From Haloferax namakaokahaiae (GTDB taxonomy: Archaea; Halobacteriota; Halobacteria; Halobacteriales; Haloferacaceae), in assembly GCF_042663225.1 (NCBI RefSeq), contig NZ_JBHTAA010000015.1, forward strand, positions 74,145-138,144: 64,000 nucleotides of DNA. The letters run 5' to 3'. The position numbers were made by a program, and so were the translations under genes. The notes beneath the pieces are model-generated. The model did no database searches. It had not been told where the DNA came from and saw nothing but the letters and a program-made list of their open reading frames with translations. Positions within the stretch are counted from its first letter, which is position 1, and each line of letters opens with the position of its first letter. Positions 1 to 9,568 of this stretch are shown piece by piece.

Positions 1-1248
1 GCCGTTGACGAGGACCGTGTAGTTGTCGGCATCGACGTTCGCACTGAACGCCGTGAGTTCGCCGTCGAACTCGTAGTCGTCGGCGTACCCGTTGCCGGTC
101 TTGCCCGTGACCGTCGTCGTGCCGTCACTCGATGCGAGCGTGTCGGAACTCTCCGCGTCCGACCCCTTGGCGACTTGGCCATCGACGGTGAACTCGTACT
201 CGACGAGCGGGCCACCTTCGACCGTCTCGACGGTGAGCGTGTTCGCCAAATCGGGGGCGTCGGTCACGTCGGTGGTGGTGTCACTACTGTCGGTCGTCGA
301 GTCAATTGTCGGGCCGCCACTCGCCGCTTCTTCCGCACTGGTGGGCGCGCCGTCGGGAAGCGCCTTGGTCGGCGACCCGGACGAGCCAGCGCGGACGGTT
401 CCGCGGTAGGTGAGCGTGTCGTCGGTCGTCTCGAAGTAGGTGTCTGTGGGCGTGACAGTCGCATCGGCACCGTCGGGCCACTCGTAGGTCCCGCAGGCGA
501 TGTCCCCCTGTGCGTGACCGGTCAGACTGCACCCGACGACTTCGATGTCGTTGAAGCGCGCCCAGACACCGCGGTCGCCCTGGTCGCCGCCGACGGCGAC
601 GCAGTTCTCGATGCGCGAACCCGTCGTCCCGACACGGAAGTGAGACGCGCGACAGCCCTCCGCGTAGGAGTTCTTGATGACGACGGTGCCTTGGTTACCC
701 GGGTAGCGGTTCCCGACGGTCTCTTCGGGGTAGCCCGGCGTACTCGCGTAAATCGCGTTGTCGGGCAGGTCCTGAATGTTCGTCCGATTGATGGTCAGGT
801 CCCCCGCGTGGGTGCGGTAGACGTAGATGCCGGTGACGCCAGCGTAGGTGTCGTCAGGGCATCCATCCGCGAAGTAGTAGTTCTCGATGAGACCGGTACC
901 ACCGGCATCGACGCGAGCGCGGAACGGCTCTGCCTTCTCGTACTGGTCCCAGACGCCCTTGATGCCGATGTTTCGAACGACCCAGTCGCTCCCGCTGGCT
1001 TCGATATCGAACGTCGCGCCGGGTGCCGAGATGTCGATGAGCTTGTTCTCGAACGTCTCACCGGAGTTCACGCGTACCGTGAACGTCTCGCCTCTTCCGA
1101 CCGTGATTTCGTCGTACTCGGCGGCTGCCGCAGTTCCCATGCTACTCGTTCCGACTGCACCCGCGAGGAGTGCCCCACCCGCTAATTTCAGATATGATCT
1201 CCGATCAAATTCGTTTGGCCGTTCTTCCTGACGGCTGTCCTCTGACAT
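1..1248 (-). CDS. Secreted right-handed beta-helix surface protein, C-terminus cut by window edge
   Basis: The frame is open from an ATG at 1248 (minus) to base 1, giving 416 residues with the end missing. The N-terminus carries a Tat signal (RRSYLKLAGGALLAGAVG) followed by an Ala-rich cleavage region, so export in folded form is expected. Residues about 45-290 read like a pectate-lyase/NosD-type beta helix: repeated hydrophobic-Asn turns such as VIKNSYAEGC and IENCVAVGGD. A Ser/Thr/Asp linker follows, then a beta-rich module ending near VDADNYTVLVNG. That tail resembles the fragment at 53283-53510. The substrate is unknown; a cell-surface or secreted polysaccharide-binding or polysaccharide-cleaving role is inferred only from the fold and from the adjacent glycan locus. 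Confidence 0.8.
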   Translation of the reverse strand, partial: MSEDSRQEERPNEFDRRSYLKLAGGALLAGAVGTSSMGTAAAAEYDEITVGRGETFTVRVNSGETFENKLIDISAPGATFDIEASGSDWVVRNIGIKGVWDQYEKAEPFRARVDAGGTGLIENYYFADGCPDDTYAGVTGIYVYRTHAGDLTINRTNIQDLPDNAIYASTPGYPEETVGNRYPGNQGTVVIKNSYAEGCRASHFRVGTTGSRIENCVAVGGDQGDRGVWARFNDIEVVGCSLTGHAQGDIACGTYEWPDGADATVTPTDTYFETTDDTLTYRGTVRAGSSGSPTKALPDGAPTSAEEAASGGPTIDSTTDSSDTTTDVTDAPDLANTLTVETVEGGPLVEYEFTVDGQVAKGSDAESSDTLASSDGTTTVTGKTGNGYADDYEFDGELTAFSANVDADNYTVLVNG

Positions 1249-1722
1249 ACTAATCCCCCACTAATGCGGCTCATTAAGCCATTTTACCAGCTCCTCGCAG
1301 ATGATATTATTTTAGCTACGAATCGTTTGCATATTTTAACCAGATGGTCACCAACTACGCATACGATTAGTAGACTATTAACCCAGAAATTCACCATCTT
1401 GTGAACGATTAATCTTTCTCTCGAACAACATTTTCGAGTGGTACAATAGAGCCACGTCTATCGAAAACGGGCGTATCAGTCGATAGTACGGATTAACACT
1501 CAATTATTCGATACGTTCGAGAGTGAGTGTATGTGATATTGTCATTTCAATACGACAGAACGTTACGAGGCGAATGGTGGTGATTTGTTGTCACGTTAGC
1601 TTGCGATTCGAAGCGGGTGTGATTCGCCGTCGAACAGAGCGAAGAGCGTCGCTCGATTCGTCGGAGTCATCGGTGAACTAGACTCTCCATTACAATGACC
1701 AATACCGTCGAATCGGTCCACA
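1249..1722. other. AT-rich intergenic region between divergent genes
   Basis: About 470 bases, clearly richer in A/T than the flanking genes, between the start of the minus-strand beta-helix gene and the plus-strand flippase. It must hold both promoters. Candidate TATA-like words are CTTAAT just upstream of the 1248 start on the minus strand and several TTAA/ATTTTAA words. No convincing ORF or RNA gene was seen. Confidence 0.5.
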
Positions 1723-3216
1723 ATGAGTCGAGACCTCACGAGTGGCTTTCTCTCAATTTTGAACGGGAAGGTGCTGACCTCGGTCATCGGCATCCTCTCG
1801 CTCCCACTCATCGTCCGCGTGCTCGGGCCAACCGGGTACGGAAACTACGCGTTTCTCTTGTCCACGTTTTCGCTGCTCATGATTCTGGTTAGCTCAGGCG
1901 TGACCGAAGGGACCCAGAAGTTCGTCGCCGAAGAACGCGACGACATCGACAGGTGGCAAAGCGGTGTCGTCGGATTCTACCTGAAACTCGCCGTCGTGCT
2001 CGCCGTCGTCGGGAGCGCCACGCTCGCGTTACTCACCGCCTCGGGCGTCCTCCAACAGGTGCTGGAGAGGGAGTTCGAGGTGTACTTCTACCTGCTCGCG
2101 GTGCTCGTCATCACCGTCCAACTTCGGTCCTTCGTTCGTCGGGCGTTGCTCGGACTCGGACTCGAACCCTACTCTGAGTCGCTCATCGTCGTCGAGAAAC
2201 TCATCTTGGTGGGAATCGGTCTCGGGTTAGCATTTATCGGATTCGGAGTCGCCGGCTTCCTCGTCGCACAGGCCATCGGGTCGGCAGTCGTGTTCGTCGT
2301 CGGCGTGGCCGTGTTGTCCCGTCGTCTCTCGCTTCGAGCGATGGTTCGAAAACCCATGGTTGCGCTCCCGTATCGTGAGTTGCTGTCGTTCAACGGCCTG
2401 AACATCGTGCTCGTGTTGCTGATGACCTCGCTCTTTCACGTCGATATCATGATGCTACGCCTGCTCGTCAGCGGCGAGCAGACCGGATTTTACAAGGCGG
2501 CGCTGGAACTCGCCGAGTACATCTGGCTGATTCCGACGGCGTTCCAGACGCTCATGCTCCACTCGACGTCGAAGATGTGGTCGCGCGGGGAGCACGAACG
2601 TGTCAGCGCACTGGCGGGGAAAGTCACTCGCTACGTCTTTCTCATCACCTCGCTGCTCGTCATCGGCGTGTTCGCGCTCGCAGACCGGTTCATCCCCATC
2701 TACTACGGTACCGAGTTCGCCGTCGTCTATCAGCCGCTCTCGTACCTGCTCCTCGGGGCGTTCGGCTTCGCACTCGCAATCCCGCTATCGGGAATCAACA
2801 CGGCGACGGGGCGACTCCGGCCCCTCATCGGGGCGACGGCACTGGCGGCGGTGGGGAACATCGTCTTGAACAGCCTGCTCATCCCCCGATACGGAATGAT
2901 CGGTGCCGCAATCGCCACGAGCATCAGCTACGGGTCGATGTTCGTCCTGCACGTCGTCTGCGGGTACTACCTCGGATATCGGCCGCTGACCGGCGTCCGT
3001 CCGATTCGGGTGGTCGTCACCGCGCTCGTGAGTGCTCCACTCGTCCTCGGCGTCGAGTCGGTCATCGTCAACGACATCGTCGCACTGGTACTCGTGCCGC
3101 CGGTCGGCTTCCTGTTGTTCTGGGCGGTCGCCCTCACGACCGGTGCCATCGATAGAAGAGAAGTTCGAGTGGGTCTCTCGGCGATTCCAGTCCCCGTGGA
3201 GAGGGTCTCACGATGA
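1723..3216 (+). CDS. Oligosaccharide flippase (Wzx/RfbX-type, MOP superfamily)
   Basis: A 497-residue polytopic membrane protein with about 12-14 hydrophobic segments. It starts with the family-typical N-terminus: a short basic stretch, then hydrophobic segments around VLTSVIGILSLPLIVRVLGP and GYGNYAF. The family flips lipid-linked oligosaccharides across the membrane. The C-terminal half contains the usual INTATGRLRPLIGATALAAV-like segment. It opens a same-strand run of membrane and glycosyltransferase genes, fitting export of a surface glycan or N-glycan precursor. Which lipid-linked sugar it moves cannot be told from sequence. Length is normal for the family. Confidence 0.85.
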   Translation: MSRDLTSGFLSILNGKVLTSVIGILSLPLIVRVLGPTGYGNYAFLLSTFSLLMILVSSGVTEGTQKFVAEERDDIDRWQSGVVGFYLKLAVVLAVVGSATLALLTASGVLQQVLEREFEVYFYLLAVLVITVQLRSFVRRALLGLGLEPYSESLIVVEKLILVGIGLGLAFIGFGVAGFLVAQAIGSAVVFVVGVAVLSRRLSLRAMVRKPMVALPYRELLSFNGLNIVLVLLMTSLFHVDIMMLRLLVSGEQTGFYKAALELAEYIWLIPTAFQTLMLHSTSKMWSRGEHERVSALAGKVTRYVFLITSLLVIGVFALADRFIPIYYGTEFAVVYQPLSYLLLGAFGFALAIPLSGINTATGRLRPLIGATALAAVGNIVLNSLLIPRYGMIGAAIATSISYGSMFVLHVVCGYYLGYRPLTGVRPIRVVVTALVSAPLVLGVESVIVNDIVALVLVPPVGFLLFWAVALTTGAIDRREVRVGLSAIPVPVERVSR

Positions 3217-3412
3217 GAGACGCCGCGTCGAAACCCCACGGTCTGAGGACTGACCGGCAGGAGCGTACCCTTACCCAATTAGGCAGTAAACAACCAATAT
3301 CGGAACTACTCAATCAATCGTCATATGATACAGTCACACGACCCGCACATTGTGAGATATCTGAACGAATCGAGCTCAGATGTCGCCGTGACAGCAATCA
3401 CGAGGGACGAGC

Positions 3413-5338
3413 TTGATTAACAACAGCCCATTCGGAACGCGGCAGTTGGACACCTTCGTGGCGACTGCCGTTCTCGTGCTCGCAATCGTGCTCTTCCCGC
3501 TTCGGTTCTTCGCCTCTCAAATCCTCATCGAGACGGTCCCCATCGTTCTCGGTGGTGCCAGCGTCGTCTTTCTCGCCGTCAAGTACTACGGGCACGAGGA
3601 TGCGTCGTTCGCAAACTGGCAACTGTCAGAAGAGACGATTCACGTCTTGCGTGCCGCGACCATCGTCGGTCTCGGCGGGATGGTGTCAGTTGGTCTCCTC
3701 ACCGACGGTCGAACCGTCCCGTTCTTCATGGTCGCTTCGGTCGTCGGCACGCTCATCTTCGTCCAAATTCTCTTCTCGGAGGAGTCCGCACTGCAACCGT
3801 CGGTCATCATCGGCGAACTGTTGGCGTTCGCCCTGATACTGAGAGGAATCGCGTTACTCACGACGCCCGGGCTGATTGGCGTCGATACGTGGACGCACGT
3901 GTTCGAATTCGCCGGGGCGATTCGAGAGGCGGGAGAACTCTCGGGGATGTCCGAGTCGAAGTACTTCGCCGCGCCGCTCTATCACCTGTTTCTCGCCGTC
4001 GCTGGCGAACTGTTCCACTCGTCGCTCAGAACGGCGCTGTACGTGTCGCTGGGCTTTGCGATTCCCTTCTCGACGCTGTTGATATACTTCACCTCGCGGT
4101 ACTTTCTCTCGGTTCGGTGGTCGCTGCTCGCACTGGCGATGTACAGCGTCAGCGACCACGTCGTCCGCTGGGGTCTCGAAATCATCCCGACGAGCATGGG
4201 CGTGGCGTTCTTCCTGGCGATATTCTACGGTGCCGCGAAGATATACGTCAGCGAGAATCGCCGCCCCCTGTACGCGCTCGTGCTGTTCTTCTGTCTCGCA
4301 ATCGTCCTCACGCACCAGATTTCCTCGTTCGTCGCACTCGTCTTCCTCGGGGCGGGCATGGTCACCCAACTGGGCTACCGCTACGCCCTCCCCGAACGAA
4401 TCGCACACCACCTGTACGACAGTCGCAAGCAAGTGAACTTCGTGGGGCTGTTCGCGTTCACGATGGTCGTGACGTTCGTCGATTGGATGTACACGCCGCT
4501 GTCGAGCGAGTCGTTCCTCACCGGCATGATCGACCTGTTCAGACGACAGTTCGAGGCCTACGCTGGCTTCCTCAACATCGTCAGTAACACCTCGGTGACC
4601 AGCAGCACCATCGAGTCGCTCATCACCACGATTCCGGTGACGGTCGGTCTCATCGACACGCTTGGATTCCTGTTGTTGCTACTCGTCACCCTCATCGGTT
4701 CGTTCACGCTCCTCCGGCAGAACCGCCTGAAGATGCTCCACATGACGTGGCTCATCTCGGCCGGAATCATGCTGTTCGTCGCCCTCGGAATGCCGATATT
4801 CGGTATCTACACCTTCGTTCCGAACCGGTGGTTCGCGTTCCTGTTCGTCCCGATGGCGCTCGCGGCGGCCTTCGGACTGCGGTATCTCACCGCGCATCAC
4901 CCCTCGAAAGCCATCGTCGTTGGCATCCTCATCTTCGCCGTCGTCTTCCCCGGCGCGACGATGATTGGTCACAAAGGAACGCCCGACGACCCGGTGTTCA
5001 ACGACATCTATCCGGAGTTCAGCTACACGGAATCGGAACTCCAGGCAGCCGAGACGATATCGAGCATCCACCCGAGCGGCGAGACGCTTCAGACCGACCA
5101 CCCGTACTGGACCGTCTACGAACGGCGGCAGCAGGACGACAGGATGAAGCAGTTCGAACTGACGGACAGGGGAACGATAGCCGCGGATGCAGCGGTCTAT
5201 CGCCCCTACCAAACTGAGGGCGCACCGAAGGCGACCTACAACGGCGAACTGCTCCGGGTCCAACTCCCGCACGACTCCGTCTGTGGCCCGGCGCGGGATA
5301 CGGTGTACACGATTGGGTCGGTCGAATACTGCCGCTAG
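3413..5338 (+). CDS. Polytopic membrane protein, GT-C-like (putative glycosyltransferase)
   Basis: About 641 residues with roughly 12-13 hydrophobic helices and a soluble C-terminal tail of about 130 residues. An early extracytoplasmic loop reads GVDTWTHVFE, an Asp-x3-His arrangement like that of GT-C enzymes using polyprenyl-phosphate sugars. This is a motif-level argument, not a firm family match. The frame begins at a TTG at 3413. The upstream in-frame stop at 3389 leaves no ATG, so either TTG is used or a GTG further in, such as the one near 3458. It lies between the flippase and the DUF1616 gene, 8 bases before the latter, and is probably co-transcribed with it. Confidence 0.6.
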   Translation: MINNSPFGTRQLDTFVATAVLVLAIVLFPLRFFASQILIETVPIVLGGASVVFLAVKYYGHEDASFANWQLSEETIHVLRAATIVGLGGMVSVGLLTDGRTVPFFMVASVVGTLIFVQILFSEESALQPSVIIGELLAFALILRGIALLTTPGLIGVDTWTHVFEFAGAIREAGELSGMSESKYFAAPLYHLFLAVAGELFHSSLRTALYVSLGFAIPFSTLLIYFTSRYFLSVRWSLLALAMYSVSDHVVRWGLEIIPTSMGVAFFLAIFYGAAKIYVSENRRPLYALVLFFCLAIVLTHQISSFVALVFLGAGMVTQLGYRYALPERIAHHLYDSRKQVNFVGLFAFTMVVTFVDWMYTPLSSESFLTGMIDLFRRQFEAYAGFLNIVSNTSVTSSTIESLITTIPVTVGLIDTLGFLLLLLVTLIGSFTLLRQNRLKMLHMTWLISAGIMLFVALGMPIFGIYTFVPNRWFAFLFVPMALAAAFGLRYLTAHHPSKAIVVGILIFAVVFPGATMIGHKGTPDDPVFNDIYPEFSYTESELQAAETISSIHPSGETLQTDHPYWTVYERRQQDDRMKQFELTDRGTIAADAAVYRPYQTEGAPKATYNGELLRVQLPHDSVCGPARDTVYTIGSVEYCR

Positions 5339-5346
5339 AGACGACA

Positions 5347-6399
5347 ATGATTCCAGATACTACCTCTCGACGCGTTGATTCGGCGTTCGAACGACAGTTC
5401 ACCACGATTCTCGTGCTGCTCAGCGGCTACACGGTGGTCGCCGCGGGCCTGCTCTGGTTGGTCGAGTGGCTCCCGACGTTCGTTCGGATTCCACTCGCAC
5501 TCCCGATACTGCTGTTGACGCCCGGGTTCGCAGTCGTCACGGCACTCGTTCCGACGTCCGCAAGCGCACCCGAACAACCGGATGACGACGTTTCCTCGAC
5601 GAGCGCCTACCTCCCGGAGGGACTCGGCGTGTTCGAGCGTGTGACCCTCGCAGTCGTCGTCTCTATCGCACTCGTTCCGCTGGTCACACTCGGGGTCAAC
5701 GTCGTCGCCGGAATCGACATCGGACTGATTCTCGCCGGCGTGTCACTCGTGACGGTCGGTGCCACAGCGGCCGCGATACATCGACGCCCGACGACGGGAA
5801 CACACGCGTGGGGGAGTTCGTCCAGTTCCATCTGGGAGGCCGTACCGACCGACCGCCTCACGGTCGGCGCACTCGTACTCGCCCTCCTGCTGGTCGGGAC
5901 GAGCGCCGCCGTCTCACTCCCGGGAAGCGAGGAACCCACCGACATGACCGAGTTCTACGTCGGGAACACAAGCGCGAACGGGACGTTCGTCGCAAGCGAT
6001 TACCCCCAGTCGTTCGCCGTCGGCGAGGAGAAACCGTACCACCTGAAGATTCGGTCCAACGACGACGACTCACGGCAGTACGAAGTCGTCGCACTGCTCA
6101 CCACAGGGTCCGGCGACTCGGCGGCGACGACCGAACTCGGACGGACGACGACGACGGTCCAACCCAACGAGACGGCGACCGTTCGATACCCCGTCGAGCC
6201 GACCCAGCGAGGTGAGAATCTCACACTCCGGTTCCTGCTCTACCACGGGACTGCACCCCAAGAAGCAGACGTCGAAACGGCAGACCGCGTACTTCGGATA
6301 TCCATCGACGTTGGGCAGCAGAGCGCCGATACTGACAGTACTGAAACATTGATACTCCCACCAGTTGAACACACACTCGACAATGGAGTGACAGAATGA
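5347..6399 (+). CDS. DUF1616 family membrane protein
   Basis: A 350-residue protein with four to five hydrophobic helices in the first half (for example PLALPILLLTPGFAVVTALV), matching the archaeal DUF1616 layout. The second half is an extracytoplasmic beta-sandwich-like domain (YHLKIRSNDDDSRQYEVVAL). Function is unknown for the family. Such genes often sit in surface-polysaccharide loci, as here between a GT-C-like gene and a GT2 gene. Its stop overlaps the next start by four bases (ATGA), supporting co-transcription and translational coupling. Confidence 0.75.
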   Translation: MIPDTTSRRVDSAFERQFTTILVLLSGYTVVAAGLLWLVEWLPTFVRIPLALPILLLTPGFAVVTALVPTSASAPEQPDDDVSSTSAYLPEGLGVFERVTLAVVVSIALVPLVTLGVNVVAGIDIGLILAGVSLVTVGATAAAIHRRPTTGTHAWGSSSSSIWEAVPTDRLTVGALVLALLLVGTSAAVSLPGSEEPTDMTEFYVGNTSANGTFVASDYPQSFAVGEEKPYHLKIRSNDDDSRQYEVVALLTTGSGDSAATTELGRTTTTVQPNETATVRYPVEPTQRGENLTLRFLLYHGTAPQEADVETADRVLRISIDVGQQSADTDSTETLILPPVEHTLDNGVTE

Positions 6400-7436
6400 G
6401 TGAAATGTCGCCATCTGCAGACGGTCAGAACCGAGCGACCGGTGAGGCAACGGACCCGACGATTTCGGTCGTCATTCCGACGCTGAACGAAGAAGAGAAC
6501 ATCGAAACGTGCCTCGATTCGGTGTTCGACGCGCTACAGGACGGCCCATCGTTCGAAGTCATACTGGTGGACTCGAACTCCGAGGATTCGACCGTCGAAC
6601 GCGCCCGACAGTATCCGATTACGGTACTGCAGATTACGGAAGACGACCTGACGACGCCCGGTGCCGGGCGATACGTGGGGTGGAAAGTCGCCAATGGCGA
6701 CCTGCTACTCTTCGTCGATGGCGATATGCAACTTACCGGCGACTGGGTGCGAGACGCCCACGACACCATCGAGAGCGAGCCGAACGTCTCCGGCGTGGAT
6801 GGCTATCTCGACAGAGCGACGTCCGCGGAACGTGAATCGGTCAACGCGATTAACGGCGTGATGTTGTACGACGCCGCGGTCCTCGACGAAGTCGAAACGT
6901 TCGACCCGTTTTTGCAGGGGTACGAGGACATCATCCTCGGGTTTCAGTTGCGAGCGGCGGGCTACGACTTGCTTCGCCTCCCTATCGTCTCGGCGACTCA
7001 CGCCAGACCCTACGAGATTTCGCAGTTGAAGCGGCGCTGGAACAACGGCTACATGTACGGACTCGGGCAGGTCGTCCGTAAGTCGCTGACCTCTCCGAAG
7101 ATTTTGAAGCTCCTGCTGATTCGAAACCTCATGTTCGTGCTATTCTTGCTGTTGTTCTCGGTCGGAGTCGCAACGTTCGTCGTGAGCAGAATCCTCTTCG
7201 TCGGGTGGGTCCTCATGGCGACCAGTCTGTTCCTCGCCGACTCGCTCTGGGAAGGGCCATCGTTCGCCGCAGAACGCTGGATTCGAAACGGAATCTCGTG
7301 GTACGGGTTCTGCCGTGGGTTCCTCATGACGGTCCGAGCACCGTCAGAGTTCCCGCTGGACGCCGTCGAGACCATCGCAGACGGAACCACGCACGGACCG
7401 GGCATCGAAAGTGCCCCCAAAGTATCGGCTTCGTGA
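6396..7436 (+). CDS. Family 2 glycosyltransferase, membrane anchored
   Basis: A 346-residue protein. Residues about 22-125 form a GT-A fold: TISVVIPTLNEEENIETCLD nucleotide-binding start, then VDGDMQ as the DXD-type metal site. Residues about 230-290 hold two hydrophobic helices that would anchor it to the membrane, the usual layout of polyprenol-phosphate sugar transferases or processive GT2 enzymes. Donor and acceptor are unknown. It starts inside the stop of the DUF1616 gene (ATGA overlap), so it belongs to the operon beginning near 3413. Confidence 0.85.
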   Translation: MSEMSPSADGQNRATGEATDPTISVVIPTLNEEENIETCLDSVFDALQDGPSFEVILVDSNSEDSTVERARQYPITVLQITEDDLTTPGAGRYVGWKVANGDLLLFVDGDMQLTGDWVRDAHDTIESEPNVSGVDGYLDRATSAERESVNAINGVMLYDAAVLDEVETFDPFLQGYEDIILGFQLRAAGYDLLRLPIVSATHARPYEISQLKRRWNNGYMYGLGQVVRKSLTSPKILKLLLIRNLMFVLFLLLFSVGVATFVVSRILFVGWVLMATSLFLADSLWEGPSFAAERWIRNGISWYGFCRGFLMTVRAPSEFPLDAVETIADGTTHGPGIESAPKVSAS

Positions 7437-7593
7437 ACTCCCGCCGACTTCTCGCCGACCGAATCGTCGAACCAATCGTCGAACTAGTCTGGTATCTACG
7501 TCGTAACGAAAACGCACTACCGCCGGTCAGTATGGCGGATTCATCCACTGTAGCCCCTGTTTCTCACGTACTTGAAACTTCGATAGGCACATG

Positions 7594-7604
7594 ATAACAA
7601 AACC
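7594..7604 (+). promoter_or_regulatory. ATAACAAA-type motif upstream of the asparagine-synthetase homologue
   Basis: ATAACAAAACC lies about 90 bases before the start at 7693. The same eight-base core occurs in three other gaps of this locus (10761, 11628, 17837). It is an unproven shared regulatory word. Confidence 0.3.
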
Positions 7605-7692
7605 AATTCGTGGAAGAATGTCAATCGAAAATGACATTCAACGATACTCATTCGTGTGCTGACCGACAATCGATTCGCGGCGAGAGGCTCTG

Positions 7693-9522
7693 ATGACGGG
7701 ATTCGTCGGCGGCCACCTCACGGATACGTCGCTCGAACAGAGCACGGCCGAACTCTATCGTGAACCGTGGTACGAAACCGACGGCTACCACCTCGCGGGG
7801 TTCGGTCTGACGGTGTCTCACCACGGGTCGAAAGACCCCCGCGGATGCACGACGTGGCGAGACAGATGGCGGATGGGCGTGCTCTACGGCGTGATTACGA
7901 ACCGCGACGAGATGAGCACGGAGGCGTTGTTCACCCGACTGCTGGACGACCCGGACGCGCTCCTCGCCGAGTTAGATGGCTCGTTCCTCGTCGCCGCCAT
8001 CGACAGCGAAGCCGAGCGCGTCGTCCTCGCAAGCGACAAACTCGGGACGCGACAGCTATTCTACATCGACGACGACCCGTTCGCTTTTGCGACGGAAGTC
8101 GGCGCGCTCACCGCCCTCCTCGACGACTCGCAGGTGAACGAGCGAGCGGTCAGTGACGTGGTCATGAGCGGCCACGTCTGGGGCGACAAAACGCTGGTCG
8201 AGGGCGTGAACTATCTCCAACCGGGGACGGTCCTCGAATACGACCGCACCTCGGGCTACGAACGTCGCCGCTACTGGGAACCGGAGTTTCGACACCAGCG
8301 GGGCGATTCGTATCTGTCTACCCTCGCCGACGCCTATCGAACCGCCGTCGAAGACGCCGCGGCGACGACAGACGAGACCGTCGGCACGTGGCTCTCGGGG
8401 GGCTTAGACGACCGGTTGCTGGCCGCAGCGCTCGGCCGTCACCGGCGTGTGACTGCGTTCTCCCCAGAGACCGCCAGTACGGCGTCGTCGAACGACCTCG
8501 CGTCAGCGGTCACCGAGGAACTCGGTATCGACACGAAGTCCGTTCTAACCGCACCCGACCGGTTCGTCGAGTCCATCGACGCAGCAGTCCAACTCACGAG
8601 TGGGATGGTCGAACTGGGGTCGCTCATCAGCCCTGCGTCCGTGTTCGACGTCTCGGAGACACCGGGGCAGTTCGTCGAGGGAGGGCGACAGGGAAGCGCG
8701 TTGGCGACCGAACTGAGTCGGCGCGTCCTCACGCGGAGTAATTCGCCCGAAGAGGCGCTTTATCGCGCCGACCGGCGGGTCGATGTCGGCGTCGTTCGCC
8801 ACCTCCTGAACACGTCGTTCGACCCGATGACCTCCTACCGCGAGGCGGTCCAAGAGAGCAGCCACTCTGATTTCTACGGTTCGACGTTGGACTGTTACTA
8901 CCGAAACCACCTCTCTCGGTGTGACTTCGGGAGCACGCCGCTCTTGGAGAGTCAAGCCGGGACGCGAATCCCGTTCAGTACCGGCGAATTCCTGACGGCC
9001 CTCGCGGCGATGCCGCTCGAACACCGAGTGCGAACGCTCCCGTTCACGAACGGGACCGTCCCCGCGGGGACGTCGGTTCCCAAACTCGAACTGATGCGGC
9101 GTCTCGACGAGCGACTGGCGGCGATTCCCGACGAACGAACCAAGGTTGCACCGTCGCGCCCGCTGTGGCAGCAAGTCGTCGGAACGGCCATCGGCAGTTC
9201 CATCGAGACGCTCCGTGAGCGCCTCACCGGCAACGCGCAGTCCTTCGATGGGCAGTCGATTCTCGCCGAGTGGTACCACGAGGACGACGACTTCGCGGCG
9301 TTCGTCGATTCGGTGCTGGATTCGGCGTGCGAGCGCCCGTACTTCGACGCCGAGGCGATTCGGCGGTTACAGTGGAATCACCTGACGAGGGACGAATCGA
9401 ACATGAACGCGCTCTCCGGTATCGTCACGGTCGAACTCTGGGTCCAACGCTACATCGACCGCCAACCAAAGTCGGCCGAAGAACGAGTTGCGACCGTAGA
9501 AAGCGCCGTCAACACGTCCTGA
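7693..9522 (+). CDS. Asparagine-synthetase homologue lacking the glutaminase cysteine
   Basis: A 609-residue AsnB-like protein. Residues about 1-200 resemble the class II glutamine amidotransferase domain (LDGSFLVAAID, SDKLGTRQLFY). Residues about 210-600 are the ATP-pyrophosphatase synthetase domain with the P-loop TWLSGGLDDR. The N-terminus is MTGFVGG where glutamine-dependent enzymes have Met-Cys-Gly-Ile. An in-frame stop at 7660 rules out an upstream start, so the catalytic Cys2 really is absent. The protein may use free ammonia, receive it from a partner, or catalyse another adenylation-dependent amide bond such as uronate amidation. It sits in the polysaccharide locus, which fits sugar-acid modification; this is inference. 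Confidence 0.75.
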   Translation: MTGFVGGHLTDTSLEQSTAELYREPWYETDGYHLAGFGLTVSHHGSKDPRGCTTWRDRWRMGVLYGVITNRDEMSTEALFTRLLDDPDALLAELDGSFLVAAIDSEAERVVLASDKLGTRQLFYIDDDPFAFATEVGALTALLDDSQVNERAVSDVVMSGHVWGDKTLVEGVNYLQPGTVLEYDRTSGYERRRYWEPEFRHQRGDSYLSTLADAYRTAVEDAAATTDETVGTWLSGGLDDRLLAAALGRHRRVTAFSPETASTASSNDLASAVTEELGIDTKSVLTAPDRFVESIDAAVQLTSGMVELGSLISPASVFDVSETPGQFVEGGRQGSALATELSRRVLTRSNSPEEALYRADRRVDVGVVRHLLNTSFDPMTSYREAVQESSHSDFYGSTLDCYYRNHLSRCDFGSTPLLESQAGTRIPFSTGEFLTALAAMPLEHRVRTLPFTNGTVPAGTSVPKLELMRRLDERLAAIPDERTKVAPSRPLWQQVVGTAIGSSIETLRERLTGNAQSFDGQSILAEWYHEDDDFAAFVDSVLDSACERPYFDAEAIRRLQWNHLTRDESNMNALSGIVTVELWVQRYIDRQPKSAEERVATVESAVNTS

Positions 9523-9568
9523 ACGACCTCATTTTCGCACAAAAGAGACCCACCGGAGTTCGCTCGGA

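Noticed and set aside
175..1185. Long plus-strand open frame (336 codons) and smaller ones at the left edge
   Set aside because: Antisense of the Tat-signal beta-helix gene that reads continuously from 1248 to 1; the plus-strand product is Arg/Val-rich with no domain.
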